Source of the DNA: Linum tenue
Taxonomy: Eukaryota; Streptophyta; Magnoliopsida; Malpighiales; Linaceae
Direction of reading: 5' to 3'
DNA length: 64,000 nucleotides
Assembly (NCBI GenBank): GCA_946122785.1
Contig: CAMGYJ010000002.1
Span: 11,048,839 to 11,112,838 of the forward strand
The notes below the pieces were generated by a model, which did no database searches, was not told the origin of the DNA, and saw nothing but the letters and a program-made list of their open reading frames with translations. A program made the position numbers and the translations under genes. This document shows, piece by piece, positions 23,981-35,367 of this stretch (within the stretch, counting starts at the first letter, position 1; the number at the start of each line of letters is the position of its first letter).

Positions 23981-25206
23981 ATGAACACGTTCTTGAAACC
24001 TGCTCGACCGCCGACCAGAGAACAGACTTTGCGGGACATCCGACGCCGCAAAGTCGTTCATCACCACTACCTCGACTGGAGGGTCTTCGAGGAGCTGGGT
24101 GCTCGCGAGGATATGGAGGCTGCCATCCGCGCTTTCTCTTGGCGCCGCCTCCTCTGCCTTGCTGAGCCGATTTACCAAGAGCTCCTCTGGGAGTTCTACT
24201 CCACCTTCGAGCATTTCCAGACCCATGCGGGCGAGCACGGCAACGCCATCCAGTTCCGACTCGGCGGGGAGTTCTACTCCCTGAGCTATGACAATTTTGG
24301 TCGGGCACTGGGGCTCCTTCCACCATTCCCCTGTCACCTGGCCATCGAGGAGCCCGACAGTCCCATCTTTCGGGACCAGCAGTTCTTCGAGAGGATCTGC
24401 CTCCCGGAGTATACTGGAGCTGTTTTCACACCGGGCCACACCACGGCCACTCAGCTGCGACCAGAGTGGCGCATCATCAACCAGTTGTTGGGGAAATCCT
24501 ACACCCCCAGCGAGGGCTCCACCAGTCATCTTCAGCTCCGCACCCTGCATTGCCTGCACTCCATGAGCCACGAGGAGGACAACCTCCATCTGTCCTCTCT
24601 CATCGCCCGGACCGTTGCCAAGCATATAAACGGTGGTAATCGACGCCTGGCGTTGGGCCGGTGGTCATTGCCCTGGCGCGGTACTACAACGTCGATCTCT
24701 CCAGGTTCACTCTCATCCAGGAGGCGACGCCATTCTCCAGGGAGACCCTCCGGCGCCAGCTGATACTGGAGCGCGACGGGCCCGTGACCTGGATCCGGGG
24801 CCTTCCTCGCCCTGTTCCTCGTGCACCAGAGGGTGAGGAGCTACCCGAGGCGAGTGATGCTGCAGCCCGTCGGACCACTCGTCGTACGAGGACTCGGCCC
24901 ACCCTCTCTGCACCTGGCGACTCCACCTCCGGTGCCGGCCCGTCTGCTGCGCAGCCCACCACCTACATTGCCGAGCAGCTGGCAGCCCTTACCCGCTAGA
25001 ACGAGCAGATCCTTGCTGGCCAGGAGCACATCAACGCCCGCCTCGACCGGGAGCCCGAGGGTCGCCGCCGCATCATTTCAGCTCAGCATTACATGATGAG
25101 CTACTGGAACATGGATCCTGCTGCTGTGAGCTACCCTTGGGAGGCGTCCCCGGGGCATGAAGACTACTACCCGCCTCCCACTGGCGATGGAGGCGACGAG
25201 CTGTGA
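23981..25206 (+). pseudogene. ATHILA ORF-1-type protein, one frameshift and one TAG
   Basis: Matches the plant ATHILA ORF-1 / putative plant transposon protein family, whose role is unknown and which sits downstream of pol in Athila elements. The ATG at 23981 follows a good splice acceptor (CTGCAG). Conserved blocks include V-F-E-E-L-G, I-Y-Q-E-L-L-W-E-F-Y-S-T-F, F-R-L-G-G, the L-G-L-L region and, after a frame change near 24640-24660, V-I-A-L-A-R-Y-Y-N. An in-frame TAG lies at 24997. The tail is acidic and Pro/Tyr-rich and stops with TGA at 25204. About 408 codons. It is the only coding region of AthA. Confidence 0.8.
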
Positions 25207-25475
25207 TCTGCTTTTGCCAGCCCATCGAGTTGGGGCTTGGCTTTTGTCTATCTTTCCAGATTGAGACTCCGGATTGTGTTTGATTTTCTTTCTTGTTTCC
25301 GTTGTGTGGATTGTTGACTTGGAACTTTGGTTTATTTCACCCAATGTGTGTGTTCTGTTGGTTCTAGCTCTGTGCCCATCGGACTGGTCCTTGTCCAGTC
25401 CTCTGCTTTTGACTGGTCCGCCATCCAGTCAACGTTCCTGACCACTGTTTCACGGTAACATCGTTCCCCTTCCCT

Positions 25476-25523
25476 TCGCTCCATTGAGGACACTGTCGCA
25501 TTTAAGTGTGGGGGGGGGGGGGG
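25476..25523 (+). other. Upstream polypurine-like motif (AthA)
   Basis: The block CCATTGAGGACACTG, then TTTAAGTGTG and a run of 14 G. It resembles the genuine tract TTAAGTGTGGGGG next to the 3' LTR and recurs in AthB and AthC at the same place, after the last ORF. It could be a second plus-strand priming site. Confidence 0.55.
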
Positions 25524-25555
25524 TTCTTTGTATTTATTGGAACGTATATATATGG

Positions 25556-25609
25556 GTGCTTGGAGCCTAGTCCGCTGTCCGAATCTTACGATTTGAGGGC
25601 TCCAAGTAC
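25556..25609 (+). other. Conserved stem-loop (AthA)
   Basis: GTGCTTGGAGCC (25556-25567) pairs with GGCTCCAAGTAC (25598-25609): 12 continuous pairs with one G-T, and a 30-base loop. Counterparts lie at 53445-53498 (AthB) and 40835-40887 (AthC). Confidence 0.75.
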
Positions 25610-27021
25610 TGCTGTTTGATCATATTGGCACTGTGTTTTGATTGATGATTGATTGGTTTTCGGATTAATGCATGACAACTTGTTTGCGACTAGGACAACC
25701 TATGATGAGGACTGAGATGTGCAGTAGAAACGATGTAGGGTTCAGTTTTTCAGTTGTTTGCTTACCAACTGTGACTTGATCTGATCACTTGTTCTTGACA
25801 GTCGTTTATGCATCTAGTTCAGGGTATCAGAATGTGAGATAGAGCATATAGGTAGTCATGTGAGATTTGAGCCTGCTCATTTCTTTCCTGTGCGATAGAT
25901 CCCTCTTCCATGATGTGTAGCATTCACGTTGTCATTAGCTAAATGATGGGGGCATAGGATTAGCCCACGCCCAAAAACTGACTGTCCTGATGTGTCATAT
26001 CCCCTAGTCAGCCCCTTTGAGCCGTGTGTTATCCTTTCTTTTGGTCTATAACGGAAAAATCACCCTTGTTGCATCTTTTAGAAGGTTCCACAGAGTGGTT
26101 TTTACATATTCTCTGCTGTTTCTGCTAAAGTCTAGGTGAGTGTTGGAGGTAGTGCTTAAAAGTTGGGCAAATGTTTGAAATATGTGCAGAAGTGGTGGCT
26201 CTCTTAAGGAATGAAAAGAAAAATGAAAGAAAAACAAAGAAAATTTGAAAGCAAAAGAGAGCCACTACCAAAAATCTGAATAATGCCCATTAAGTAGTGT
26301 TTCTTAGCAGTCTGGCTTGGAAATGCTGATGTTTATGCCTCCTTCGCTCTTGTGCTCTTGAGATATTGAGTAATGCAGAATAGCAGAAAGAAAATACCGG
26401 TTTGTTTGACTGTGATTGTGTGTTTGGAAAATGTGGAACCTTTTGCTATGAATACTTCCACCACCTAAAAGGCCTTTTCCCCATGTCCAAGACCCTAGCC
26501 AGTCATTTGAATCTGTGTCTAAGACCTCCCGATTAGTTAGTGGTGACACCCCATATGTGAACTCTAGCATTTAGAGGCTGCCATCATGGTGAAGAGATGA
26601 TAGGGATTGAGAGAAATAGCATGCGCATCTTTCGCATCAAATTGTCCTGACCCCACTGGTCGAGAGTGAGTGATTCATTTTCTATATGCTCTTGTACCCC
26701 GGTGAGGACCTAGATTGCTCGGTCTCTGTTCTGATGTCTTGAGTTGGATGCATGAGTTGACTGTTTTGAGTGAGTGGTCGAGTCAAGTCTGGGTTGGTTG
26801 GTGAACAGAAGGGAAAATCTTCCGTTGCTCGATTTGCTGCACTCGAATGTCCTTTGTGGTGGTTGTCCAGGTTGCTAATAAAGTTGTTCATGTGTTGATG
26901 TTTGAAAACCAGTTTGATTCACGTGTTCTGCGCCTTTATGACTTGTCCCCAATGTTGGTTGACTTAAATATGTGAGCTTACCTTGTGTAGTACTTGGTTT
27001 GCTTGGGGACAAGCAAACAGT

Positions 27022-27037
27022 TAAGTGTGGGGGAATT
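27022..27037 (+). promoter_or_regulatory. AthA polypurine tract
   Basis: AAGTGTGGGGGAATT directly precedes the TGATAG start of the 3' LTR. This is the normal plus-strand primer site. Confidence 0.8.
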
Positions 27038-28423
27038 TGATAGCATCGTATTTGCACGTGTTTTCACTCTGGTTTCCTGTCCATTTTGGCTCGAATTGAT
27101 TGTTCCTTGGCCTATTTTACGCTAGGTTGTGTTGTTTTGTCGTATTTCAGGTCCTAGCAAGTAAAGAGGTGCATAGGCGCAAGTTTCGGGTCATTTGAAG
27201 GTCAAATGGCGAATCACAGAGAGAATTACGGGCAGCCCCTGCCAAATTATGGCCGTAATTGGCCAGGGCATGCCCGTAATTAAATGGCCGAGCCTTCTCC
27301 CCAGAATTCCCTCTCGGTGGTAAAATTACGGGCAAGACCCCAAGAATTACGGCCATAATTCCCAAATTACTGGCGGTAATTGGGAAATTACGGGCGTATC
27401 TCCTCCTCCTGCAGCTTAAGTGAAACGTGCGTTTTGGTGTGAATTACGGGCAGGAAGTGAATACGATCGTAATTCTGCCCGTAATTCGCCCAGAGTCGGG
27501 TTTTTTGAGGCAGATTCGAGCCAAGGAAAGAGAATTCAATTTTCGGGGCAAAAACAGAGTTTTAGAGAGAGAAAGAGCGAAGAACAAACCCTAGGAGCTA
27601 ATTTGGAGTGGATTTCTCATCATTGAAGCCCAGATTGCGTCCCTAGGAGTGAAGATTGACATCCCAGAGCAGATTTTCCTCATCTTTATGAGTATGACTA
27701 CTCTGATTTCTGTTTTCCTTTCTCTCTCTATGGAGTAGAACCTCTCTCTCACTTGGGTATGAAGAACCCTAGTTCCTTGTGTTAGGGATTTGATTGTAAT
27801 GACTTGGGATGATATTACTGTTTGATTTTAATCGAATGATGCATGTTTATTGAATTGATTGGAGTCTGATCAGCTTTTCTCAATTTCTGCTGCAACCTGA
27901 GATAGATAGAATCTGATTAGGTTGTTAGAGCTTCTTCATTCGATAGTAGGAGATTGGCTATACGAGAGTTAGCCAGTTTACTGCTTTGTACTGGAATTCA
28001 ATTCCAGTAGTGGAGTTCTGTGCTTATTGCTTCAGCTTTCTATCCTGGTGAAGACTAGTTGTCTGCCGGGTAGTTAGACTGAGAGGGCTTGGTCAGCTTA
28101 AGAGATTCCAAGCTACTGTCGGATCTTCCGCAGTCTAATCAACAGTAAATCAACCCAGGGAATTACAATTGAACCTAACTAAGGGGCTAGGGGGACTCAT
28201 TCCCGAGTGACTCTTACCTGCTTTAGAAAACCGAACCATTTACTGCTTTCTTACTGCTTTTGCTTTTAAACAACAATCACTCGAACTAGTTTGCTAGATA
28301 ATAGAGAATCACGGAGTAAGCAGTAGATCTAGACCCCGGGTTGATAATTAAACTTGCCTGTTACTGCATTCCCGGACTGCGATTGCACTTGGTCGCAGTT
28401 TGGTGTTGTGTTTTGGCGTGTCA
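27038..28423 (+). repeat. AthA 3' LTR
   Basis: Collinear with 21375-22763 throughout, with scattered substitutions and 1-2 base indels concentrated in the inverted-word cluster (27222-27490). Confidence 0.95.
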
Positions 28424-28428
28424 CACGC

Positions 28429-30033
28429 AACACCCCCAGTCTCCGAACGTGCGAGGTGGTCCAGGTAATAGAGACGGCCACACTAACTCCCGCGGCCCAT
28501 GATCATCCCCGTCTTCAGGTCCTGCACAACACAACCAGTCCCATCAAAGACAACCTGGTAACACTGGGCAGCCAACTGACCCACACTGACGAGATTGGAA
28601 ACTAGATTCGGCACATAGATGGTGTTTTCCAAAGACAGATTTTGACTTAGCATATCTCCAACACCATGAACCGGAAGGTGATCACCATTCGCAACTTGAA
28701 GAGACATAGGAGGAACAGGCCGTAACCGAGGAAATAAATAGTGAATACGGGTCATATGTTTGAAAGCAGCAGAGTCCAAAAGCCAAGATGAGTTACCTTG
28801 GGGGTGAGGAGATGGGAAAGCAGCATTGAAGGTAGTGGGAAGAACCTGTTGGAGAGCTTGTTGCAACAGAGCATCCAAAGCCTCCGAATTCACTCATGGA
28901 ATGACTGGCGGAGGAGGACCAGGTGGGTAGGCCGGTTGGGCAGCAAAGGCGGGCCCAGCAGGATCGGTAGTCCGGGGCGGACGATTGTGAGCTCGAGGAT
29001 TGTCCAAAATGATGTGTCAAGTACGTTTGCAATACGTACAAAGATTCTGAACACGACAATGAGGCTGAATATGGCCCGACTCACGACAATAATGACAAAT
29101 AATCTCACCGGTAGGAGGCGTATTAAACTGAGGACGACCATCGGGGGCATGTGCAGCAGGACGTGGAAGAGGAGGAGCGGTGGGTTGAGCGGCACCAGCT
29201 GCTGGTGGATGTTGATAACGACGAGCGGCATAAGTGGTAGCAAAGGCAGCATGAGCATCATACGAGTCTTCTTCAAGATTGTGTGAACTTCGGCAGGCAT
29301 GGGCTGGGATAGAACAGACGCAATAATCATATCGGATTCAATCCACAAGTTGGTAGCTAAGTGATAATAGGTAGCAACAGATTTATCGCCTTGAGAAAGC
29401 AGAGATAACTGATGTTCCATCTCACACTGACGAGAAGGATCCACTTGCATATGAGAATCACATAAATTAGTCCACATATCAGCCGCATTAGGAAAATCCC
29501 AAAGAGTAAGAGCAACCGTAGGATCAACAGACCGAAGAATCCAACTCTTCAGCCGAGCATTATTGCTCTTCCAAAAGGTTATATCCTCAGCTTTAGCATC
29601 GGCACCGGTAGGACAACGGGAAGTTCCATAAAAAAATTTCCAGAAGGCCCTTGCCCTCAATAAAAGTGCTAAATTGAAAGGCCCATAATGAATAATTTGA
29701 ATCATTCAATTGTTCACCAAGGAGATCAGTCCAATCAAGATCCATGATGAAAATACCAATCAAAGGAAGGACGAGAAGCTACGGGAGCAAATATACCTTG
29801 TTGCTGAAGTGAAAGGATTATGACACGGCGCGGGAGCGTACAATAATGCCCCGAAATAACCAAGGAGGACGCCAAAGAAGACAGGCCGACGAGATGACCA
29901 GTCTGCACCAAGAAACGACCAAACCAGCAAAGAACACCAGCTGAACAGCAAGTAGGGCAGACCTCAAGAAGGACACGAGGGATCAGGTCGATAACGAAGA
30001 AATCTCTAACGAGTGTGGCTCTGATACCATGTC
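28429..30033 (-). pseudogene. Ty1/copia gag-protease fragment
   Basis: Minus strand. The primer-binding site is followed by gag (about 29705-29110, with F-W-K-S-N-N-A and L-W-D-F-P-N-A-A-D-M-W blocks). A frame change falls near 29270. A zinc knuckle C-H-Y-C-R-E-S-G-H-I-Q-P-H-C is near 29100-29060. Protease (W-L-L-D-S-A-A-F-K-H-M-T, near 28790) and the start of the GAG-pre-integrase region end at 28429, where AthA inserted. Reverse transcriptase and integrase core are not seen on either side. Confidence 0.85.
30015..30029 (-). promoter_or_regulatory. Copia primer-binding site (tRNA-Met)
   Basis: Minus-strand TGGTATCAGAGCCAC, complementary to the 3' end of initiator tRNA-Met, follows an LTR tail ending in TTGATTGACA. 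Only about 50 bases of LTR remain before the junction. The word TGTCAATCAACCA occurs twice here (30030 and 30083). Confidence 0.8.
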
Positions 30034-30157
30034 AATCAACCACAGAAATCATAAAAGCATAACTGACTTCGGACTGCCTCCATGTCAATCAACCATCTTG
30101 AGGGATGAGTGCACCTCAAGACACCGCACGGGCTTCAGAAGTCTATGTCTGTGAGAC

Positions 30158-30989
30158 TAGGGGTGTTCAAACGGTTTGGTTACCATGGTAACCGTTTTAA
30201 CCGGTACTATTTGGATAATTTGGTTTGGTTAATTTGGATAATTGGTTTGGTTTGGTTAAAGTATTTAGCTTGTTTGGTTTAGGTGGTTTGGTTTGGTTTG
30301 GTTTCAGACACTCCTAACTAGTCAAACCAAATTAACCAGTTAAGTAATTAGTCATATATCTAACATATATTATATACACATACTTAATACTTTTCATAAC
30401 CACTCAAGAGTTAACATTCATCTCTTTTAGACTCATAAAATATAAAGCTCAATATTGCTCATATAGTGTATATTTGTATGTGTAAAATGTAGACCACAAC
30501 ATATAAACCCCTAATTTAGATAAATTTCATACATTATGATGGATGAAAACTTGAAAGGAAGGTCATTTCCAGCCTATGATAATTGCTAAGAGACTAAGTC
30601 AATTTACACAAACACAACAAATCATTAACCCATACCATTATCATAAATTTTTGTTAGGTGAATACTTCTATACTAATCGTAAGATAATTATTTTAGTTGC
30701 ATGTATTTTTGTTAAGGGTCAACTATAACTACGTGTCGATTGTTATGTTTTATTCATTATATAAATTGCGATTGTTGCATTAACTGGAAAATTTTCATCG
30801 TCAATGATAATGTGATTTTATATTGGTTAATCTGGTTAACCAATTAACCAAACCGATTAAACTTTAGTTTGGTTAATTTGGTTGTTGTATTAGTTTGGAA
30901 GGTTTGGTTATGATATTGTATTCCATGGTTAATGGAATTTAGCCTTATTTGGTTTGGTTATAACCTTGGTAACCATTTGAACACCCCTA
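30158..30989. mobile_element. hAT-type miniature element inside a TRIM LTR
   Basis: 832 bp with ends TAGGGGTGTTCAAACGG and, complemented, TAGGGGTGTTCAAATGG. Both subterminal parts are rich in GGTTTGGTT words (30172-30320 and 30820-30970). It splits an LTR end: the interrupted GTCTGTGA(C)AAGTGGTAT context reappears after it. The duplication is imperfect (TGTGAGAC versus TCCGTGAC). Confidence 0.75.
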
Positions 30990-31492
30990 TCCGTGACAAG
31001 TGGTATTAGTGCCTGGTTCCTCTCTCAGTACAGCATAGGTCGAGTATGAGCCGACCCTATGCCCGAATGAGAGGTGGTTCTGGGTGTGCATATCAGGCGG
31101 TCCGTATGCAGATACACATGTGTTGCGCCATTGTGGGGGACCTCGACATGCTGAAGTTGCAGAGGCCGAGAATGTCGTTCAACCGAGGAACTAACGCTAG
31201 CAAGAGCGTAAGGTGAAGGTCGATTTGGTACAAACGCTGGAAGTAGCGTAGTGTGAAGGTCGACTGAGGTACTAGCGCAACAAGAGCGAAGAGTGAAGGT
31301 TGATGTCGAGGGATGAAGCGGTATGTGTGCGAGGCACAACAAGCTAGCGCGAGAGACACGACCGGAGCCTGTCCATCAGAGGATGGTATCATATGCGAAG
31401 GCCCACAATCGGTTCGAGTTTTGCAATACATGCTGTGGAGAGAAGCATTCTTCACGAGCACGAGGGCGTGCTGCATTATGCGTGGTTGAGAA

Positions 31493-31812
31493 TGTCACGA
31501 CCCAGAATGTCGTGACTGTGTTGACTGTCTGAATAATGCTGCCATCTGGTCATCTTGCCACAAGAGGAGTAAAGTGGGCGACATTAGCGATAAGGAGTTG
31601 TTTGCCTGTGCATCGTTTCTAGCCGAGTCAGGATGTGGCTATAAAGGGGATCGTTGCAGGAGAAGGCACAACTGGTCGGAGGCTATTACCGTCTCCCTAA
31701 TGAGCCCAAGGCAGGGCGAAACCTGTTGGCATCCGTATGCAGAGAGGGTGGTCTTGAGGGATAAGTGCACCTCAAGACGCCGCACGGGCTTCGAAAGTCT
31801 ATGTCTATGACA
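31493..31812 (+). repeat. TRIM LTR (complete, plus)
   Basis: 320 bp, starting TGTCACGACCCAGAATG and ending GTCTATGACA, followed at once by AGTGGTATCAG. It matches the two minus-strand LTRs at 32234-32549 and 33043-33362. Confidence 0.8.
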
Positions 31813-32233
31813 AGTGGTATCAGGGCCTGGTTCCTCCCTCGGTATGGCATAGGTCGAATATGGGCCGACCCTATACTAAAATTAGAGGCGGTCCTAGGTG
31901 TGCATATCAGGCGGTCTGGACGCAGATAACTTGTGTTGCGCCATTGTGGGGGACTACAAACGCTGGGAGTAGCATAGAGTGAAGGTCTACTGAGGTACTA
32001 GCGCAGTAGGAGCGAAGAGTGAAGGTGGATGTCGAGGTGCGTAGCGGTATGTGAGGGGGGCACAATAGGATAGCGCGAGAGACGCGACATGAGCCTGTCC
32101 ATCCGAGGATGGTATTGTATGTGAAGGCCAACAATTGGTTCGAGTGTTGCAATACATGCTGCAGAGAGAAGCATTCTTCACCAGCACGAGGATGTGTTGC
32201 ATTATGAGTGGTGGAGAATGTCAAGACCGGGAA

Positions 32234-33362
32234 TGTCACAGACATAGACTTCCAAAGCCCGTGCAGCCACTTGGGTGCACTCATCCCTCAAGATCAGCCT
32301 CTCCGCATACGCATGCCAACTGGTTTTGCTCTACCTTGGGCTCATCAGGGAGACGACCATAGCCTCTGACCAGTTGTGCCTTCTCTTGCAACGATCCCCT
32401 TCATAGCAACATCCTAACTCGGCCAGAAACGAAGCACAGGTAGACAACGCCTTATCGCTAATGTCGCCCCCTTTACCCTTATTGCGGCAAGACGACTAGA
32501 TGGCAACGTTCTTCAGACGATCAACACGGTCACATTTCAGTTCGTGACATTCTCCACCACTCATAATGCAGCACGTCCTCGTGCTGGTGAAGAATGCTTC
32601 TCTCCGCAACATGTATTGCAACACTCAAACCGATTATGGTCCTTCGCATATGATATCATCCTTTGATGGACATGTTCCGGTCACGTCTCTCGCGCTAGCT
32701 TGCTGTGCCCTGCGCACATACTGCTTCGCCCCTTGACATTAACCTACACACTTCGCTCCTGCTGCGCTAGTACCTCAGTCGACCTTCACCCTATGATATT
32801 CCCGGTGTTATTCCTCAATCGATCTTCACCCTACGCTCTTGCTAGCGTTAGTTCCTCGGTTGAACGGCATTCTCGGCCGCTGCATCTTCAGCCTGTCGAG
32901 GTCCCCCACAATGGCGCAACACATGTGTATCTGCGTCTGGACCGCCTGATATGCATACCTAGGACTGCCTCCATTCGGGCATAGGGTCGGCCCATACTCG
33001 ACCTATGCCATACAAAGAGAGGAACCAGGCTCTGATATCACTTGTCACGGACATAGACTTTCGAAGTCCGTGCGGCGCCTTGAGGTGCACTCATCCCTCA
33101 AGACCAGCCTCTCTGCATACGCATGCCAACTTGTTTCGCCCTGCCTTGGGCTCATCAAGGAGACGACAATAGCCTCCGACCAGTTGTGCCTTCTCTTGCA
33201 ACGATCCCCTACATAGCGACATCCTGACTCGGCCAGTAACGTTGCACAGGCATACAACGCCTTATCACTAATATCGCCCCCTTTACCCCTCTAGTGGCAA
33301 GACGACCAAAAGTTAGCGTTCTTCCGACGGTCAACACGGTCATGACATTCCGGGTCGTGGCA
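32234..33362 (-). mobile_element. TRIM-like element, complete, inverted
   Basis: LTRs at 33043-33362 (5' on the minus strand) and 32234-32549 (3') flank a 493-bp internal part. The latter begins AAGTGATATCAGAGCCTGG (complement of 33025-33042), a tRNA-Met primer site. Its 3' LTR abuts the start of the plus-strand LTR of the preceding array head on, which makes an inverted repeat. I find no matching target-site duplication (GGGAA versus ATGGG). No protein-coding capacity. Confidence 0.75.
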
Positions 33363-33787
33363 ATGGGTTCCCAAGGTGGCATGACGCTTGGAAGAGACAT
33401 GAACCTAGGGTATGATGAGGTCTATGGGTGAGCATGATAGCGTGTTAGTGAAACGGTGCCGCATTGCGTTACTTATCTGCGGGTAGTGTTGTTACGCCGG
33501 GAACGTCTCTTTCGGTGACTTCGCGCGAGAGGAAGTGCTTGCGCAGGGATTACTTGAGCACTCGCGGGTTTAGGTTGGCCACCTCTTGCCTTAGTATTTT
33601 GTATCCTTTCTTGTGGCGGTCGGTGTTATTGCTGGCGGGACCTGACCTGAGCCATGCCCCCAACAATTGCCCCCCAGAAGGGGGTATTCCGCGAATGCCC
33701 TCTGTTTTATCTGCGTGCTTTTAGCGGTTGGGTCAGGTTGTCTCTACTTGTCTCGCGCATTCAAGCGGGATTCAATTCGGGCCTAAC
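33363..33787. other. Unassigned GC-rich segment
   Basis: Not similar to its neighbours. It holds CCCCCAACAATTGCCCCCC and GCGAGAGGAAGTGC-type sequence reminiscent of an LTR or leader of another gypsy element, but I cannot pair it with a second copy. Confidence 0.4.
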
Positions 33788-35211
33788 TGCACACATTTTA
33801 TCCCTGTTTCCCTTGGCCGTTTGTATCATTTGAAATCCTAAAAAAGGGTGGTTTACGCTAGGTTTTGTGCATTTTAGTGTGTTTCAGGGTCCAACAGGTG
33901 AAACCAGCCCAGAGTCGAAAGTTGGACGAAAAGAGGCTAAGAACGGGCAAAGAGGGTGATCCAGGCAAGGTTCACGGGTTAGCATTGGAGTTCACAGTCC
34001 CCTACGCCCGTGAACTGAAGCCCAAAACTGTGAACCGCGAAGCGTCCAGGGTGAAATCTGCAGTTACTGGCGCGACACGAGTTCAGGGTCAACAAGACCA
34101 TGAAGATTGAGCCCAAACCGCGAACTCCTGATAGCAAAGCGTTGCATTTCGACATCGCGCTCTATGTTCACGGACGCGTTGAAGAGTTCACGGCTGTGAA
34201 CTGAGCCCGATCCTGGTATAAAGGGTGAGTTGAAAGGAAGAGAGAGGGGGAGCCCAAGTGTGAGAAAGTTTCTTCTTCTTTTTCTTCAGATTTTAGAGAG
34301 AGAAAGGACGAACCAAGGAAGAAGGAAGGCTAGGGTTTGCTCCAAGTGGTGAATTGGGAAGAATCTCCCCAAGAGAAGAACACAAGCTTAGAGGAGATTG
34401 GAGGCATCACAATGATGGTTTCTACCTCTTTCTCTTGTGTTCTTCCCCTCTCTAGCATGGAGTAGTACTCTTTTTCACTTGGGTGTTGTGAAACCCTAAC
34501 TATTTGCCATGTAGTTGTAGTGTGACTTGAATGATTGTTTATGGGTGTTGTTTAATTTAATGGTCGAGGTATTTTTCATGATGATTATGCATGTGTGTGC
34601 TTAGCAATCTAATTTGCCATTTTAACCTAGGTTAGAGGGGAAACCCCCCTTTTCCAAAAGAGGCTCAATTGAGTTGGGATTCCTTGGGCTTGACAAGCCA
34701 CCTACCTAGTTTAATGTAGGGCAAGCCTCTATCTTTAATTAAGCAACTAGGCTAATCATGATTAAGTCGTCCAACCATCGGTTTGAGGGAGAAGGTAAGT
34801 CAACCATTAATTGCCTTAACCAAGAGGGCTACTCTTGTAGCCGATAATATATTCCTTGGTTTGGCAATTGAGAGTGTGATCCTCGACCATAGTTGCACCT
34901 CCTAGCGGTTCATGATTGTCGTGCCCATAATGTCCCATTCGAGTCCACGTGCCATGGTAGTAGTTAGGGGGAAGCGAAACCCGAGTGATCCTTCTCATCT
35001 AGAGCTTTCAAACCATTTACGTTTGCTTTGTTTTGATTTAAATCTCATAGTTTACAACCAAAATCCAATTTGCTAGATAATGCTCAAAACAACAGAAGTA
35101 GGGGTACACTGGCCGTCCTGGGTTGATATTTAAACATACTTGCCCTATATTGCACCCATCTAAGGTTTATACTTGGGCCTTAGGTGGAAATTTATTGTGA
35201 TATTCGGGACA
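33788..35211 (+). repeat. AthC LTR (left boundary approximate)
   Basis: It ends with TATTCGGGACA before AAGTTTTTAACACCATTGCCGG, a mutated form of the Athila primer site. The left end is placed at TGCACACATTTTATCC by analogy with the other two LTRs; without a second copy it could be off by tens of bases. GTTCACGG/CCGTGAAC words lie at 33970-34205. Confidence 0.65.
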
Positions 35212-35367
35212 AGTAAAGTTTTTAACACCATTGCCGGGGAATTTCAGTCTGTTATCTTGAAAAAGTTGTTTTGTGTTAATCTAGCTTTTAATTTTCAGCT
35301 TTGTTTGTTTAAGTGTTTTGCTTGTGCTAGACGTGGTTTTGTTCTCTAAGTGTGTGCAGGGAGGTGC

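Larger units (their letters stand above)
25207..27037 (+). other. AthA 3' non-coding region
   Basis: 1.8 kb with no coding capacity that I can support. It has a CATTGAGGACACTGTCG block followed by TTTAAGTGTG and 14 G (25501-25523), then the conserved stem-loop. A long stretch collinear with the AthB 3' region follows, and the true polypurine tract is at 27022-27037. Confidence 0.8.
21375..28423 (+). mobile_element. Athila-like LTR retrotransposon AthA, complete ends, non-autonomous
   Basis: LTRs of 1,389 and 1,386 bp start TGATAG and end GTGTCA. Target-site duplications CACGC lie at 21370-21374 and 28424-28428. The primer-binding site TGGCGCCGTTGCC follows the 5' LTR, and a G-rich polypurine tract precedes the 3' LTR. 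The internal 4.3 kb has no gag, protease, reverse transcriptase or integrase. It goes from the primer-binding site straight to an inverted-repeat-rich leader, then a single ATHILA ORF-1-type gene and a long 3' non-coding region. The LTRs differ only at scattered positions, so insertion is fairly recent. Confidence 0.95.
30095..32218 (+). mobile_element. TRIM-like elements, tandem (partial LTR-int-LTR-int)
   Basis: Short LTR elements without coding capacity. An LTR end (30095-30157, continuing at 30990-30998 beyond an inserted miniature element) is followed by an internal part to 31492. Then come a complete 320-bp LTR (31493-31812), a second internal part (31813-32218) and about 15-20 bases of a third LTR. 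Each internal part starts AGTGGTATCAG, a tRNA-Met primer site, and has degenerate 40-bp repeats containing GTGAAGGTCGACTGAGG. Sharing the middle LTR suggests unequal recombination or template switching. Confidence 0.75.

Noticed and set aside
31025..32984. Cys- and Ser-rich open frames of 70-127 residues in the TRIM array
   Set aside because: They appear on both strands in repeated internal parts, lack conserved frame between copies, and resemble no protein.
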